Source of the DNA: Fragum whitleyi
Taxonomy: Eukaryota; Mollusca; Bivalvia; Cardiida; Cardiidae
Assembly (NCBI GenBank): GCA_948146395.1
Contig: OX411557.1
Location: 31,846,077-31,910,076, forward strand
Direction: 5' to 3'
Length of the DNA stretch: 64,000 bases
Position numbers and translations under genes: made by a program. Below, one piece after another: positions 25,158 through 36,965 of the stretch; position 1 is the stretch's first letter, and each line of letters opens with the position of its first letter. Under the pieces are notes generated by a model. The model was given only the letters and a program-made list of their open reading frames with translations, searched no databases and had not been told where the DNA came from.

Positions 25158-25965
25158 TTAGCTCACCAGGGCACAAAGTGCTCAAGGTGAGCTATTGTGG
25201 TAAGATGGATGTGCGTCGTGCGATGTCCGTCATCAACTGTGTGTCTGATCAACCTGAAATTTGGTCAGAATGATTGTCTTGATAAAATCTCAGATGAGTT
25301 TGAAATTGGGTCAACTGGGGTCAAAAACTAGGTCATGGGGTCAAATCTTAGAAAAACCTTGTGTGCACTCTAGAGGCCACAATGTTTGACCTTTCAACCT
25401 GAAATTTGGTTAGAATGATTGTCTTGATAAAATCTCGGATGAGTTTGAAATTGGGTCAACATGGGTCAAAAACTAGGTCATGGGGTCAAATCTTAGAAAA
25501 ACTTTGTATGCACTATAAAGGGCACATTTTTTGCCTGTTCAACCTGAAATTTGCTGAGAATGATTGTATTGATAAAAGCTCAGATGAGTTCAAAATTGGG
25601 TCAACTGGCGTCAAAAACTAGGTCATGGGGTCAATTCTTAGAAGAAACCTTGTATGCACTCTAGAGGCCACATTTTTTGCCTGATCAACCTGAAATTTGG
25701 TCAGAATAATTGTCTTGATAATTTCTTGGATGAGTTTGAAAATGGGTCAATATGGGTCAAAAACTAGGTCATGGAGTCAAATCATAGAAAAACCTTGTAA
25801 GTCAACCTGAAAATTGTAAAAAAAAGGATTCTCAAGTTGTATAGAAGCAACAACATTGTTTAGCTTAGTGACATTTGTTCATCATTCTCTATCTTAACCT
25901 TCTTTTGAAAAATTTTAGTTCATTCAGGTGAGTGATTAAGGGCCACTATGGCCCTCTTGTCGTAA
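25158..25965 (-). mobile_element. Helitron-like repeat 2 with internal tandem units
   Basis: It opens TAGCTCACCAGGGCACAAAG and then holds four direct copies of a unit of about 145 bp. The units begin near 25247, 25391, 25533 and 25681 and carry TCAACCTGAAATTTGGT and AACTAGGTCATGGGGTCAAA. It ends with CAGGTGAGTGATTAAGGGCC. Organisation matches the preceding element but the internal unit differs. It resembles the oyster 'pearl' elements (non-autonomous Helentrons with core tandem repeats). Confidence 0.65.
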
Positions 25966-25969
25966 ACAT

Positions 25970-26680
25970 TAACACCAAGTCTGGTTAGCACCATCAATAA
26001 AGCACAAGACTAACAACCCTAAAGTGAATCCTGAATTCTGCTGATCTCAATTTGATATTTGCCTTAATCCTGTAAACAGCATCCCTTACCCAAATATATT
26101 GCCTCTCCCAAACATTTGCTGCAAATTTGCGACAAACTGTTTGCGAGAAAACTTATTTGCATACAAAGTCCACTTTGCAGCAAACCCTCATGGTACGCTG
26201 CGAGTAAGAAAAATGTGTTTGAACTGGTGTAAGTAATATCAGGACATTATAGACAGCTGTACTTTAGAACTGAAATATTGTTAAAAGAGGTTAATTTGTA
26301 CAATCCTTTTTTAGCTAGGCTGTTTTTAACATTTGTTAATTATGTAGACCTAGGAGATGGCAGCCTATCAAACATTTTCAGTTATTCTTCAAGATAACTC
26401 TTGGAACATGGCATGTGCTTTCTCTATCTATAACTTTAATTAGCCACTACATGTAAGGGGTTAACGAAATGCAAGATCTCCTAAAACAATGGGCAAATTT
26501 CATTCAAACTGGGCAGAAATTTCTTTGGGTTGCCATCTTCTTAATATGTTCAATAAATTGTATTTGTAATTAGCATGAAGACAAAATTTAGAGCGCCAAC
26601 AAGGATATTCATAATACGGCCTTTTTCTCATGATTTCATAAAGAAGATTCCAAATTTCTATAAGGATCATCCTTGAGACC
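25970..26680. other. Probable intronic sequence, no feature seen
   Basis: Lies just beyond the 3' end of the minus-strand terminal exon at 26687-26801 and so should include its 3' UTR. I saw no clear repeat in it. Confidence 0.4.
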
Positions 26681-26686
26681 AGAAAA

Positions 26687-26801
26687 TTATTCTAACCAAC
26701 ATTCATGAATCGGATTGTTCATAATGCAAATCCCACCAAAGAATAAGAAACTTCCAACAGCAACGACAGGGCTGTAGAAGATTCCTTTGAAAACAGCCAA
26801 G
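26687..26801 (-). CDS. Terminal coding exon with membrane segment, unidentified gene
   Basis: On the minus strand a pyrimidine-rich acceptor (CCCCCTTTCTATTTTTAG) opens a 115-nt exon ending in TAA (26687-26689). It encodes 37 residues whose middle is strongly hydrophobic (SPVVAVGSFLFFGG), then a short tail ending HECWLE. This suggests a C-terminal transmembrane anchor. The exon starts with one base that completes a codon, which fits exactly the two leftover bases of the exon at 34703-34777 and gives a continuous frame. I do not recognise the protein. The intron between them (about 7.9 kb) is full of mobile repeats. Confidence 0.55.
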
Positions 26802-27487
26802 CTAAAAATAGAAAGGGGGATATTTAATTGAATTTTGCTTAAAAGAAATCATATTGAATAAACAAGCAATGTTGGTTTTAAGAATTTATTCATTTATCAT
26901 TCTCAATTGATTATCTTTTCTAGTATAACATTTCTATTGTGCAAGGTAATAGTTTATAACATGGAAGAATTATTTTCACAAGAGCAATTTTGCCAATTTT
27001 CATTTATCTTGGATTGAAAATAAAATGTATGAGCAACAAAGTACATATGAGTTTTCATAAATTAATAAAATTATTGCCCAGAGAAAATGGTTCTAATTTT
27101 CATAAAGCCTATCACAATTCGTTGGCTCTGCCCAAAACTGTTTTAACTCCCTATAAACATGTAGGAAGTTTCATCTTTTTTCGCAAGGAGCCATCGAAAT
27201 GAGAATGTTCTTGACTTTCTATCAATTCCATTTATGCAAAGCAAAGCCTCTGGCTAGTAAGTGCATCTGCAAGGTCTGACCCAAGCCCTATCCTATGTAG
27301 AAAGACAAGGTCTTAGCTCTTCCTCAGGCGGTCAACACATATTCTGATTTATCTGTGTGGTTGTTTAGGCCACCCATTGCCTCATGCACATGAGAAATTG
27401 CTTGAAAATTTAAACACTGGCTCAAATGATATCTGTCATGCAAATAGGGGATCTCCAAGTACAGCTTTGGAGTGTGACTGAATATTT

Positions 27488-27583
27488 TTATGCCCCGTTT
27501 CAAAAGAATGGGGGCATATTGTTTTATTGTTGTCCATCTGTCTGCAAAAGTTAACCAAAAAACTTAACATTGCCAATATCTCT
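27488..27583. repeat. Hairpin-bearing repeat, left part (interrupted)
   Basis: ATGCCCCGTTTCAAAAG / GGGGGCATATTG stem, then a run into AACTTAACATTGCCAATATC. That last phrase also occurs intact near 29901, 30060 and 30902. It is broken here by the foldback element at 27584 and resumes at 28553 with AAGCCTATTAAAGATACAAG. Confidence 0.6.
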
Positions 27584-28552
27584 AAGGTTCATGTAAAGTG
27601 TTTGAGACCCTATTTAAAGGGCGCTTCAATAGCCAAGAAAAAGCAGTATGTCCAGGTATATTGTATATCAAAATGAAGCTATTTTTAGCACAAACAGTTA
27701 AGCAGCATAAGACCGCCATAGCTATAGCGGTAAAGCTAAAACATCGTGGAAAAGGGTCATTTTGTACAGAACAAGCAACTGTATGACGGTTGGATAAAAT
27801 TGGCTCATATTTTAACAAAGTACAGTCTAAAGTACAACCCAGGTACTAATACTACCTTAGATATAAAACTCAACCTCAAAAGACTCTTTTGAAACAATCA
27901 ATTTCCATTCATTTTGTCAACATACTTGTAAAGCCGGTTTCGTCTGTTTTCAAAATAGATGTTAGGTATGGTGCAACAGCACACCATAATATTGTGAAAT
28001 ATTTTCTGTGATTTATTTCAAATTATTGTTTTCTAATTCAATGATCTATAATATATTACTATATATTTATCATTCAGTGAAATAGAAATTGATATATTGC
28101 TAAACAACCTTACAGGTATATAAACTATTTATATCCATTTATGTTATGATAACACACCATACCTTAAAAAGATCTACTCGTTTACAAAATTAGAATGACA
28201 TATATGACATATGTGTATATATAATAAGTCAAAATGAATTGCCTGCATAACTACGTTTTGGGCTCGAGTTTTATGCCAACGTTTGTAGTAGTACCTAGGT
28301 AGTACTTTGGTCTGTACTGTGTTCAAATATGGGCCAATTTTATTCAACAGTCTTGCAGTTGCTTGTTCTGTACAAAATGACCCTTTTCCACAATGTTTTG
28401 GCTATACCACTATAGCTATGGTAGTCTTGTGTTGCTTAACTGCTTATGCTCATGAATAGCTTCATTTTGATATAAAATATCTGGACATACTGCTTTTTCT
28501 TGGCAAATTAAGTTTTTTAAAATTGGGCCTCAAGCACTTTACATGAACCTTA
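27584..28552. mobile_element. Foldback element with ~270-bp inverted arms
   Basis: The left arm (27584-about 27855) starts AAGGTTCATGTAAAGTG. The right arm (about 28295-28552) ends CACTTTACATGAACCTT. Paired landmarks include GGTCATTTTGTACAGAACAA with its complement TTGTTCTGTACAAAATGACC, and AGCAGTATGTCCAG with CTGGACATACTGCT. The roughly 440-bp core is AT-rich without a transposase frame. It interrupts a copy of the surrounding repeat, so it is younger than its host. Confidence 0.85.
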
Positions 28553-29901
28553 AGCCTATTAAAGATACAAGGCTCATATTTGGTATGGTGATAGATCTCA
28601 ATGATCTGCATCTGCTGATACCAAAGTCAAGCTCATGTGAAAAGGTCATCTATCAAGGTCAAATAACTCAAAAACATAACCAAACAAGAGGCCCAAGAGG
28701 GCCTGTATCACTCCACTGGCTTTAAAATCTTTAGACTTACTTTAAAAGAATACATTGACACTCCAAAATCTCCTAAAGCCTATTTAATAATGATTAACTG
28801 GTTCTGGTCCATACTGCACCAAAATACTCAATCACAATGAACCTGCAACCTTTGACCCATCTTATTAAAACATAAAGTTCAGAAGGAGATGTCGTTAAAA
28901 GATTTTGGGCTCAAAATAGGCCCCACCTGCCATGCCCATATTTCTGGACCAAACAAATTTTCTTGAACAATTTAAGTAAATAGTCACCCAAGAAACTTTC
29001 TGGTAAAGTTTCATTGAAATTGGCTGAGTGGTTCCGGAGGAGATATAGGCCCCGCCCTGCCATGCCCATATTTATGGACCAATCAAAATTTCTTGAACAA
29101 TTAAGTAAAGGGTCACCGAAGGAACATTCTGTTAAAGTTTCATTGAAATCAGCCAAGTGGTTCAGGAGGAAATGTCTTTCAAAGTTTTCGGGCTCAAAAT
29201 AAGCCCCGCCCTGCTGCGCCCATTTCAAAATTTCGGGCTCAGAATAGGCCCCGCCCTGCAACGCCAATATTTATGGACCAATCAAAATTTCTTGAACAAT
29301 TTAAGTAAAGGGTCACCCAAAGAATATTCTGATAAATATCATTGAGATCGGCCCAGTGGTTAAGGAGGAAATGTCGTTCAAAAATTTCGGGTTAAAAAAT
29401 TAGCCCTGCCCTGCCACAACCATATCTATGGACCAATCAAAATTTCTTTAACAATTAAGTAAAGGGTCACCCAAGGAACATTCTATTAAAGTTTCATTGA
29501 AATCAGCCCAGTGGTTCAGGAGGAGATGTTGTTCAAAGATTTCGAGCTCAAAATAAGCCCTGCCCTGCCACGCCCATATTTATGGGCCAATCAAAATTTC
29601 TTGAACCATTTAAGTAAGGGTCACCCAAGGAACATCCATGCCAAGTTTCATTGAAGATTTTTAAAGATTTCAAAATGAAAAAATGCCACGCCCTACCATG
29701 CTCATATTTGGGGGCCAATCAAAATTCTTTCAACAATTTAAGAAGAGGGCCACCCAAGGATCATTTCTACCAAGTTTCGTTAAAATCCACCCATTGGTTT
29801 GGTAGGAGAAGATTTTTAAAGAAAAAGTTTATGTACGGATGGACGCACAACGGACACTCCACCATGACAATAGCTCGCTGGCCTGCGGCCAGTGGAGCTA
29901 A
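28553..29901 (+). mobile_element. Helitron-like repeat 3 with ~130-200 bp internal units
   Basis: About six degenerate copies of a block containing GGACCAATCAAAATTTCTTG and GGGTCACCCAAGGAACATTC occupy 28690-29800. The right end is CTGGCCTGCGGCCAGTGGAG followed by CTAA (29898-29901): a perfect stem (CTGGCC/GGCCAG), then CTAA, then A's. Open frames through the array are periodic and carry no meaning. Confidence 0.6.
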
Positions 29902-30894
29902 AAACTTAACATTGCTAATATCTTCAAGCCTATTCAAGATACAAGACTCATATTAGTCATGGTGATAGATCTCAATGATCCGCATCAGCTGATACCAAAA
30001 TCATGGTCATGTGACAAGGTCATCTACCATGGTCAAATAACTCATAAACTTAACCAAAAAATTCAACATTGCCAATATCTTCAAGCTTATTCAACAAACA
30101 AGGCTCAAATTTGGCATGATAAAGATCTCAATGATTTGCATCTGCTGGTACCAAAGTCAAGGTCATGTGACAAGATCAAGGTCAACTGTCCAGGTTGATA
30201 AATCAACTAGAAAACCATGAATGGCTTGTGTCGCTCAACAGGCTTGAAATTCTTGTAATAGCATATCCAAGTTTTGACTATACATTGTTTTTTTTAGATA
30301 TTTTGGGTTCTTCTAATGTGTTTCAATTATATAGCATATAGAGAAATGACCTCTGCCGATAAAAGACATATTTTTCATCCAATGACAATAATTTTTGGCT
30401 GCATGATAATGGATCACCCAAGGATCATACTAATGAAGTTTGATTGATATCCATCTATAACAATCTAAGAAAATGATTTTCTAAGTTTCCACTATATAAC
30501 ATATAGAGAAATGACCTCTGCCAATAAAAGACATATTTTTCATCCAATCACAATAATTTTTGGTAGACTGATAATGGGTCACCTAAGGATCATTCATGTA
30601 AAATTTAATTGGTATCCATTTACTAGAACCTGAGAAAAAACACTTTTTACCATATTTGGAAATTAGCCGTGCCCATTAAATCTATGTTTTTCATTGGATC
30701 AAAATTTCTTGAACAACTTTGAAAGAGGGTCAACCAAGGATCATTCCTGTGAAATCCATCTGGTAGTTTCTGAGGAGAAGATTTTTAAAGAAAAAGTTTA
30801 CGACTGGACGGACGGACGCACGCACGACGGACGCAAGCACGACGGACACAACGCCCTGACAAAAGCCCCAGTGGCTTTCAGCCAGTGGAGCTAA
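29902..30894 (+). mobile_element. Helitron-like repeat 4
   Basis: The leader (AACATTGCTAATATC..., AAGGTCATGTGACAAGATCA) leads into two units containing CATATAGAGAAATGACCTCT and then a GGACGGACGCACG-rich tail. It ends GTGGCTTTCAGCCAGTGGAG + CTAA (30891-30894), with TGGCT/AGCCA as the terminal stem. Confidence 0.6.
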
Positions 30895-32275
30895 AAACTT
30901 AACCAAAAAACTTAACATTGCATATATCTTCAAGCCTTTTCAAGATACAAGGCTAATATTTGGCATGGTGATAGATCTCAATGATCTGCATCTGCTGCTT
31001 CCAAAGTCAAGGTCATGTGACAAGGTGAAGGTCATCTGTCAAGTTCAATCTTCTTTAGAACATAACCAACTAGAAAGCCATGAATGGCTTGAGTCGCTCC
31101 ACAGGCTTGAAATTCTTGAAAAAGCAAATCTAAGGTTTGCCTAGATTTTAAGATATTTTGGGTTCTACTGATGTTGAAATGAATTTCAAAGTTTCCAATA
31201 TAAGACATATAGAGAAATGACCTCTGCCCATGAAAAGACATATTTTTCATCCAATGACATTAATTTTTCGCTGCATGATAAAGGTTCACTCAAGGATCAT
31301 TCCAGTGGTATTTGGTTGATATCCATCAATTACATTCAGAGAAAATATTTTTTTAAAGTTTCCACTATATATCATTTAGAGAAATGACCTCCGCCTATAA
31401 ATAACAAATTTTTCATCCGATCGCAATAATTTTTGGTAGACTAATTAAGGGTCACTAAAGGATCATTCAAGTGAAATTTGATTGATATCCATCCATGACA
31501 TTCTGAGAAATTGATTTTCAAAGTTTCCACTATATAACATACAGAGAAATGACCTGTGCCCATAAAATACATATTTTTCATCTGATCACAACAATTTTTG
31601 GTAGACTAATAAAAGGTCACCCAAGGATCATTCATGTAAAATTTGGTTGATATCCATCAATTACATTCTGAGAAAATGATTTGCAAAGTTTCCACTATAT
31701 AACATATAGAGAAATGACCTACGCCCATAAAATGCATATTTTTCATTCGATCACAATAATTTTTGGTAGACTGATAAAGGGTCACCCAAGAATCATTCAT
31801 GTAAAATTCAATTGGTATCCATCAATTGGAATCTGAGAAAATGATTTGCAGAGTTTCCACTTTATATCATAATAGAGAAATGACCTCCGCCCATAAAATG
31901 CATATTTATCATCCGATCACAATAATTTTTGATAGACTAATAAAGGCTGACCCAAGGATCATTCATGTAAAATTTAATTGATATCCATCAATATGAATCT
32001 AAGAAAACTCACTTTTTACCATATTTGGAAATTAGCCACGCCCATTAAATCCAGGTTTTTCATTGGATCTAAATTTCTTGAACAACTTTGAAAGAGGGTC
32101 ACCAAAGGATCATTCCTGTGAAGTTTGGTTGAAATTCATCCAGTAGTTTCTGAGGAGAAGATTTTTATAGAAAAAGTTTACGACCGGATGCACGCACGGA
32201 CGGACGGACGGACGACCGCACGACGGACAAAACGCCATGACAATAGCCCCAGTGGCTTTCAGCCAGTGGAGCTAA
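30895..32275 (+). mobile_element. Helitron-like repeat 5 with ~165-bp units
   Basis: Same leader as the previous element, then five units of about 158-172 bp, each carrying TAGAGAAATGACCT and CAATAATTTTTGGTAGACT. These are followed by the GGACGGACGGACGGAC tail and the same hairpin + CTAA terminus (32272-32275). It appears to be a longer sister of the element ending at 30894. Confidence 0.6.
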
Positions 32276-32293
32276 AAACCTTTTATTAAAGCA

Positions 32294-32536
32294 TATGAGC
32301 ATGTGCGTGACATTTCCAAAAATTTGACATGTGCATCAAGGGCCAACATTTGCCAACCTTTACTGCATTGTAGTATAATTAGATGATTGTCTGACTTTCT
32401 AAAGACACTATTGGACCTTATCTTTCTATGAAGCGCAAAGTGAAGACACTGGTCGGACTGTGCGATGAACAGGCTGGCCAGAGTCTTTGCTTTGCGCACA
32501 TTTGAAATTGTTGGAAATGTCACGCACAGGCTCATA
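32294..32536. mobile_element. MITE with GTGCGTGACATTTCC inverted ends
   Basis: ATATGAGCATGTGCGTGACA at the left and its complement, GTCACGCACAGGCTCATAT, at the right. The interior shares GGCCAGAGTCTTTGCTTTGC with other members. Inserted directly after the CTAA terminus of the Helitron-like repeat. Confidence 0.75.
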
Positions 32537-32631
32537 TTATAGATGCCGTCTCATAACTGGCATGATGAAAGATCCAGTGATGTACATCTATAGGTGTCAA
32601 GGTCATGCTAAAAGGTCAATTTGTTTGTTTG

Positions 32632-32905
32632 AATGGGTTTTACGCCGCTTTCAACAATTTCGCAGTTATATTGCGGCAACTGCTGGAGCACCTAACAATG
32701 GATTCCTGGTATTTCTTTCACCTGTACTACCATTACACCCTTACCTAGCCTCCGACTGCTATCTCACATAGGTTAAACATTATCTACCCATTGGTGAGAG
32801 ACAAATGTTGGAAAAGATATTTGCCGCCACTAGGGATCGAACCAACGACTTCCAGATTGGAAGTCTTGTGCCTAACCAACTGAGCTATTGTGGCGGCTCC
32901 TGCTA
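32632..32905 (-). mobile_element. Full-length tRNA-derived SINE, antisense
   Basis: On the minus strand the head reads CCGCCACAATAGCTCAGTTG, then GGTTAGGC and B-box-like GGTTCGATCCC. The standard middle and the 3' stem (TTGCGGC...GGCGTAAAA) follow. Head and tail are both intact, so this is one of the better-preserved copies. Confidence 0.9.
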
Positions 32906-33189
32906 AAAGGTCAAGTTCATCTGCCAAGGTCAACATTTTGAAAAAGAATTGCTGTAACAGGGTCATTTGTGTTTCACAAACACATCTTGTACAAACTATT
33001 GAAGACTACAGTCTCAGTTATTCATGAATTATTGATTGAAATACTTGACTTCTGCCAGATCAAATTTCAAATGCTTGGTTTAGCCAAAGCATGGATAACC
33101 ACCGTATGCATAACCAATTTTATGAAACAAGAAATCTGTTGGCCATGGGCTGTCCACCTCAGAAAGATTCCTGCTTCTATTCTGCATCT

Positions 33190-33662
33190 GTGAAGGTCAA
33201 GGTGAAGGTCATTTGACAAGGTCAATTATCAATTGGGCCCAATGGTTCAGGAGGAAATGTCGTTCAAAGATTTTGGGCTCAAAACAAGCCCCACCCTTCC
33301 ACACCCATATTTATGGGCCAATCAAAATTTCGTGAACAATTTTTGAAAAGGGTAACCAAAGGAACATTCTGGAAGGATTTCATAGAAATCAGACCAATGG
33401 TTCAGGAGGAGATGTCATTCAAAGATTTTGGGTTCAAAATTAGTCCCGCCCTGCCACGCCTAAATTTATGAGCCAATCCAAATTTTGCAAACAATTTTTA
33501 AAAAGGGTCACCCAAGGAACATTCTGGCAGAGTTTCATTGAAATTGGCCCAGTGGTTCAGGAGAAGAAGAAGTTTTTAAGATTGATGACAAAGGATGACT
33601 TGCGAGGGACTCAGGATCACCCTAAAAGCTCCTGTTGAGCATGTTGTGCTCAGTTGAGCTAA
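33190..33662 (+). mobile_element. Helitron-like repeat 6, short
   Basis: Two to three copies of the GGTTCAGGAGGAAATGTCGT / GGGCCAATCAAAATTTC unit end in TGAGCATGTTGTGCTCAGTTG with CTAA at 33659-33662. The stem TGAGCA/TGCTCA is the complement of the hairpin that opens the 23961 and 25158 elements. Confidence 0.6.
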
Positions 33663-34119
33663 AAATGGTGTAGACGTCTGGTAGAAACAAACACTAGTGA
33701 TATTTCTCTAGTCTTAGGTAGTTCATTGTGTGGTTACACGGTGCAGATTTAACTGTTTATCCATGGAATTTTCTGTTCAGGAATTAAAACAATTAACAAG
33801 AAATAATTTTCTGCTCTTTTGATTGTCCTTCCAAGTGATGTGGTATGTGGTAATCTTTCATTCCTCAGAAATGTGACTTCTTCTTACTAAAAGGTATTGT
33901 GTGGATGGAAGGCTGATCTTTCTAATGTCCTAGCTTCTTTTGGATATGTACTTTAGATAAGTCTGAAACAATAAGATGAATGTAACATTATTATGAAACA
34001 ATCAGGTTTAAGAGTATTTTCGCATAATAAATACTCCTACTGGACTCTTGCTAAAGATCAACAAAAGGGTCATTTGCCGTTACATGAGGAAATGTTCACA
34101 AAGGTGGCTTTGTTTGTAT

Positions 34120-34340
34120 GAAATTGTTTTCATGCTGCTTTCAACAATTTTTCAGTCATTTTGAAACATGTTACAATGGATATATAGTATTTCTTACACC
34201 ATTACTCCTAGTACACTCTTCCCTAGCCTCCAGCTGCTATCCCTTATGGGTCTACTATTATCAACCCATTGGTGGAAGACAAATATTAGGATAGATTGAG
34301 TGCTGTCGTTGGGGATCAAAGTAACAAAGATGGCAAAACT
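34120..34340 (-). mobile_element. SINE fragment, antisense, diverged
   Basis: Minus-strand matches to the SINE middle and tail (CCAATGGGTTGATAATAGTA, GGGATAGCAGCTGGAGG). The tRNA-like head is eroded. Confidence 0.7.
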
Positions 34341-34702
34341 ACACTTAAGACTCCATATTGACTCCACTTAACCCTGTGACCAAGTTTTGGATCCCAGACA
34401 GCCAAATTTCCAGCTTGTCCCTGATCTGATAGATATTCATTCTCATTTCAAAACATTTGAAACCCAAAGTGTGACCTCGTAAGTGCATACAGGCTCGTGA
34501 CACATAATAAATACACAATAGAGGACAGACACAGCTGGATTTCCACAGCCCACTATGAGCAAGATGAGCCGAAACAACATATGTACCAGACCCTGTGACA
34601 TACATGTCATATTGTTGAAAATGGGGGTTAAATCAAATTCAAACTATGCTTAACACAAAACAATCTTTTATAGATGATGTTATTTGTCAAGAACACACTC
34701 AC

Positions 34703-34777
34703 GTCTTTAATAATCTTGCTGTCTCTTGAGCCTGTTGTGTCTTCAATATGTAACTTTCTTCAATGTCAGATGAAATT
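34703..34777 (-). CDS. Internal coding exon, unidentified gene
   Basis: Minus strand: acceptor TTTAATTTCAG, a 75-nt exon, then a strong donor GAC|GTGAGTG. Only one frame is open. It gives about 24 polar, helix-forming residues including KTQQAQETARLLK, probably a coiled-coil or membrane-proximal helix. It starts after one codon-completing base and ends with two, and so joins the membrane exon at 26687-26801 without a frame break. The intervening repeats place it in a long intron. Upstream connection is unresolved: the exon at 36764-36909 does not supply the required phase. Confidence 0.55.
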
Positions 34778-35139
34778 CTGAAATTAAATACATTTACATT
34801 ACTTTTATTTAATTGGATACTATTTACAGCCAAAAACTAGCTTGAGATTTGTACATTGTATATTATCTTTACCCTTGGCATACAGAATTAAATCAAGGAT
34901 CTGAAAATATTGTTTTAGTCAATCATTTAATTGAAATCAATTATAATGACATTCTGGTTAATTAGGAACATACAGCTGGTACATTCTAACATCAGGGTGT
35001 ACATGTGTGCAGGCTAATCTTTGTCTATAAATCATGTCAAAAACAGGAAAATATCCAGAGTTCAGCATGATGAGGGATAAGTGCTACCTATAGTCCATAA
35101 TAAATATCCAATAAATATCCAAACAGGCTGATTTTGCAG

Positions 35140-35232
35140 GCAACCGTTAAAAAAGTGGTTCAAGAAAGAGGACAAACAAGTCTTACGGAAATAGAAAATA
35201 ATGACATTGCGAATGTTCAAGAGTACTGTTAA
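35140..35232 (+). CDS. Possible terminal exon on plus strand (ambiguous)
   Basis: An acceptor (AGGCTGATTTTGCAG) precedes 30 open codons beginning ATVKKVVQERG and ending QEYC before TAA. The composition is protein-like and non-repetitive. The opposite strand also has an acceptor (TTTTTGTGTTAACAG at 35226) and a donor (TTCC|GTAAGA) enclosing a 39-nt open segment (35187-35225). That one could belong to the surrounding minus-strand gene. At most one reading is likely to be right. Confidence 0.25.
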   Translation, partial: ATVKKVVQERGQTSLTEIENNDIANVQEYC

Positions 35233-35339
35233 CACAAAAATAGGTCGCCAAAAGGATTATCATTACTGCCATTGTGCATCTTAGGATGAATAACCTTTGA
35301 AAGTATCAACCAAATAAATACTAAAATGGAGAGTTGTTT

Positions 35340-36075
35340 CCTTTCAATTGCACAATGAAGCCACTTTTTCCATGATGTGACACGGTTCACTAAATCAGGA
35401 CAATATGCACATGGCCCCTTTTTCCATTACACGCTTAAATTTCATAAAACTGTGACAATATGCACAATGTTGGGTGACAAGGAACACTATATTCAAGTTT
35501 CATCAAAAAAGGTCCATAAATGAAAGAGAGTTTGTTTGGCTTTTGTACCATACTTGGTAGTGGTCCAAAAGATAATGCTAAATATCAAATATGAAAGCTG
35601 TCTGCCTTCAGGTTTCGGAGAATGCGACTTTCTCCTTTATATCTATGTAAAATGTGATGCCCCAGGGTGGAGCCCATATTTGACCCAAAGGGCATGATAT
35701 GAATATACTTGGTAGAGGTCTACTAAATGATGCTTACCAAAAACAAAATCTGTCTGCCTTCTAGTTTCAGAGAAGAAATTTTTTGAAGATTTTCGCCTTT
35801 ATTTCTGTATTATATGGGTTGTGCCCAGGCAGAGAAAAAATATTACCTCAAAGACACGAATTAAACAAACTTGGTCACTAGATGATTTTTTTAACAGAAG
35901 AAAGCTGTCTGCCTTCTGTATTCAGGGGCTAAGATTTTCATAGCATTTTTAGTTGCCATGGTAACCAGACTAATTGATGGATTATACTTTATTTCAACAA
36001 GTTGGTAGAGCATATTCCAAGGAAGATTCCCAACAAGTTTCATCAATATTGGCATTTCTTCCTCAGGCGAGCTAA
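35340..36075 (+). mobile_element. Helitron-like repeat 7 with ~155-bp units
   Basis: Three units, beginning near 35550, 35710 and 35865, share ACTTGGTAGTGGTCC- and GCTGTCTGCCTTC-type blocks. The element ends TTCCTCAGGCGAG + CTAA (36072-36075) and runs into A's. The unit sequence is unrelated to repeats 1-6 although length and terminus agree. Confidence 0.55.
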
Positions 36076-36763
36076 AAAAAGGCAACAAAAAATTGAAATC
36101 AAGGGTAGCTAATGATCATCCAGCAACAATTATTAATCTCAGTATAGTTACATATTTTATAGGTACTTCAACATGGTATCACTTTAATATGGAGCTGTAG
36201 CTAGTGCATAAATGACCATCTCATTTTCCCCACTATGATATCTCCTGGAAATATAGCAAAGGTGTTCACTATATAGGACACCTTTGAAATATAGTACAAT
36301 ATAGGACAACCATCAAGATATAGGACAAATATAGGGTATATGACAGAAGTTGGCTCCCTGCAAGAAGGCTCTTTTTTTCCACCATGAAGCTGAAAACAAC
36401 CAAACCCCGACAATATGACTAGGAAAATTTTGTGAAAAGTCCTCCAAACAAGTCCATAAATGCATGGAATAAATGCAGAGGAATTGCGTTCACAAAAAAT
36501 TTTACAAGAAGACCCCCTTTTTAATGACGCAGCTGAGATTCACCAAACCACATTAATACACACATGGTCAGGTGACTAGGAACATTTAGTGAAAGATTCA
36601 TTGAAGTAGGTCCATAAATTGAGAAGGAGTTTCTTTCAAAAGAATTTTTACAGGAAGACTCCTTTATCTATGACACAGCTGAAATTCTTCAAACCACAAC
36701 AATATGCCCAAGGTCAGGTGACAAGGAACATTTTTTGAATCTTTCATCTCAATAATTTTATCA

Positions 36764-36909
36764 TCATAATACTGCTTTTCTTTTAGCATGCATGGCAATT
36801 GTGTGTAAAAAGTGGTAACTGTGTTTTTCTCCAAGTGGTGCAAGAGAAATTCTTTTGTCTTTTTGTCCAAGGACAAAATATGTTACCCAAAATTCTGGAT
36901 ATGTTATAA
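36764..36909 (-). CDS. Coding exon ending in stop, unidentified gene
   Basis: Minus strand: acceptor GTTTTGATGTAGCAG, then two bases that complete the codon left by the exon at 36966-37111, then 47 codons to TGA (36764-36766). The peptide (with ITYPEFWVTYFVLGQKDKR and ending KRKAVL) is non-repetitive and protein-like. It would be a C-terminus without the membrane anchor, so it may be an alternative 3' end of the gene that otherwise continues to 34.7 and 26.7 kb. A second frame across the same DNA is also open for about 50 codons, which lowers certainty. Confidence 0.45.
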
Positions 36910-36965
36910 CTGCTACATCAAAACGGTAATTATTTGAAAAAAAAATGATGAATTTGAAATTATAC

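Noticed and set aside
25158..25965. Direct repeats considered as a CRISPR-like array
   Set aside because: Units of ~145 bp without uniform short repeats and unique spacers, in a eukaryotic context.
35891..36088. 65-codon minus-strand frame
   Set aside because: Lies within the ~155-bp units and terminus of a Helitron-like repeat. No splice context.
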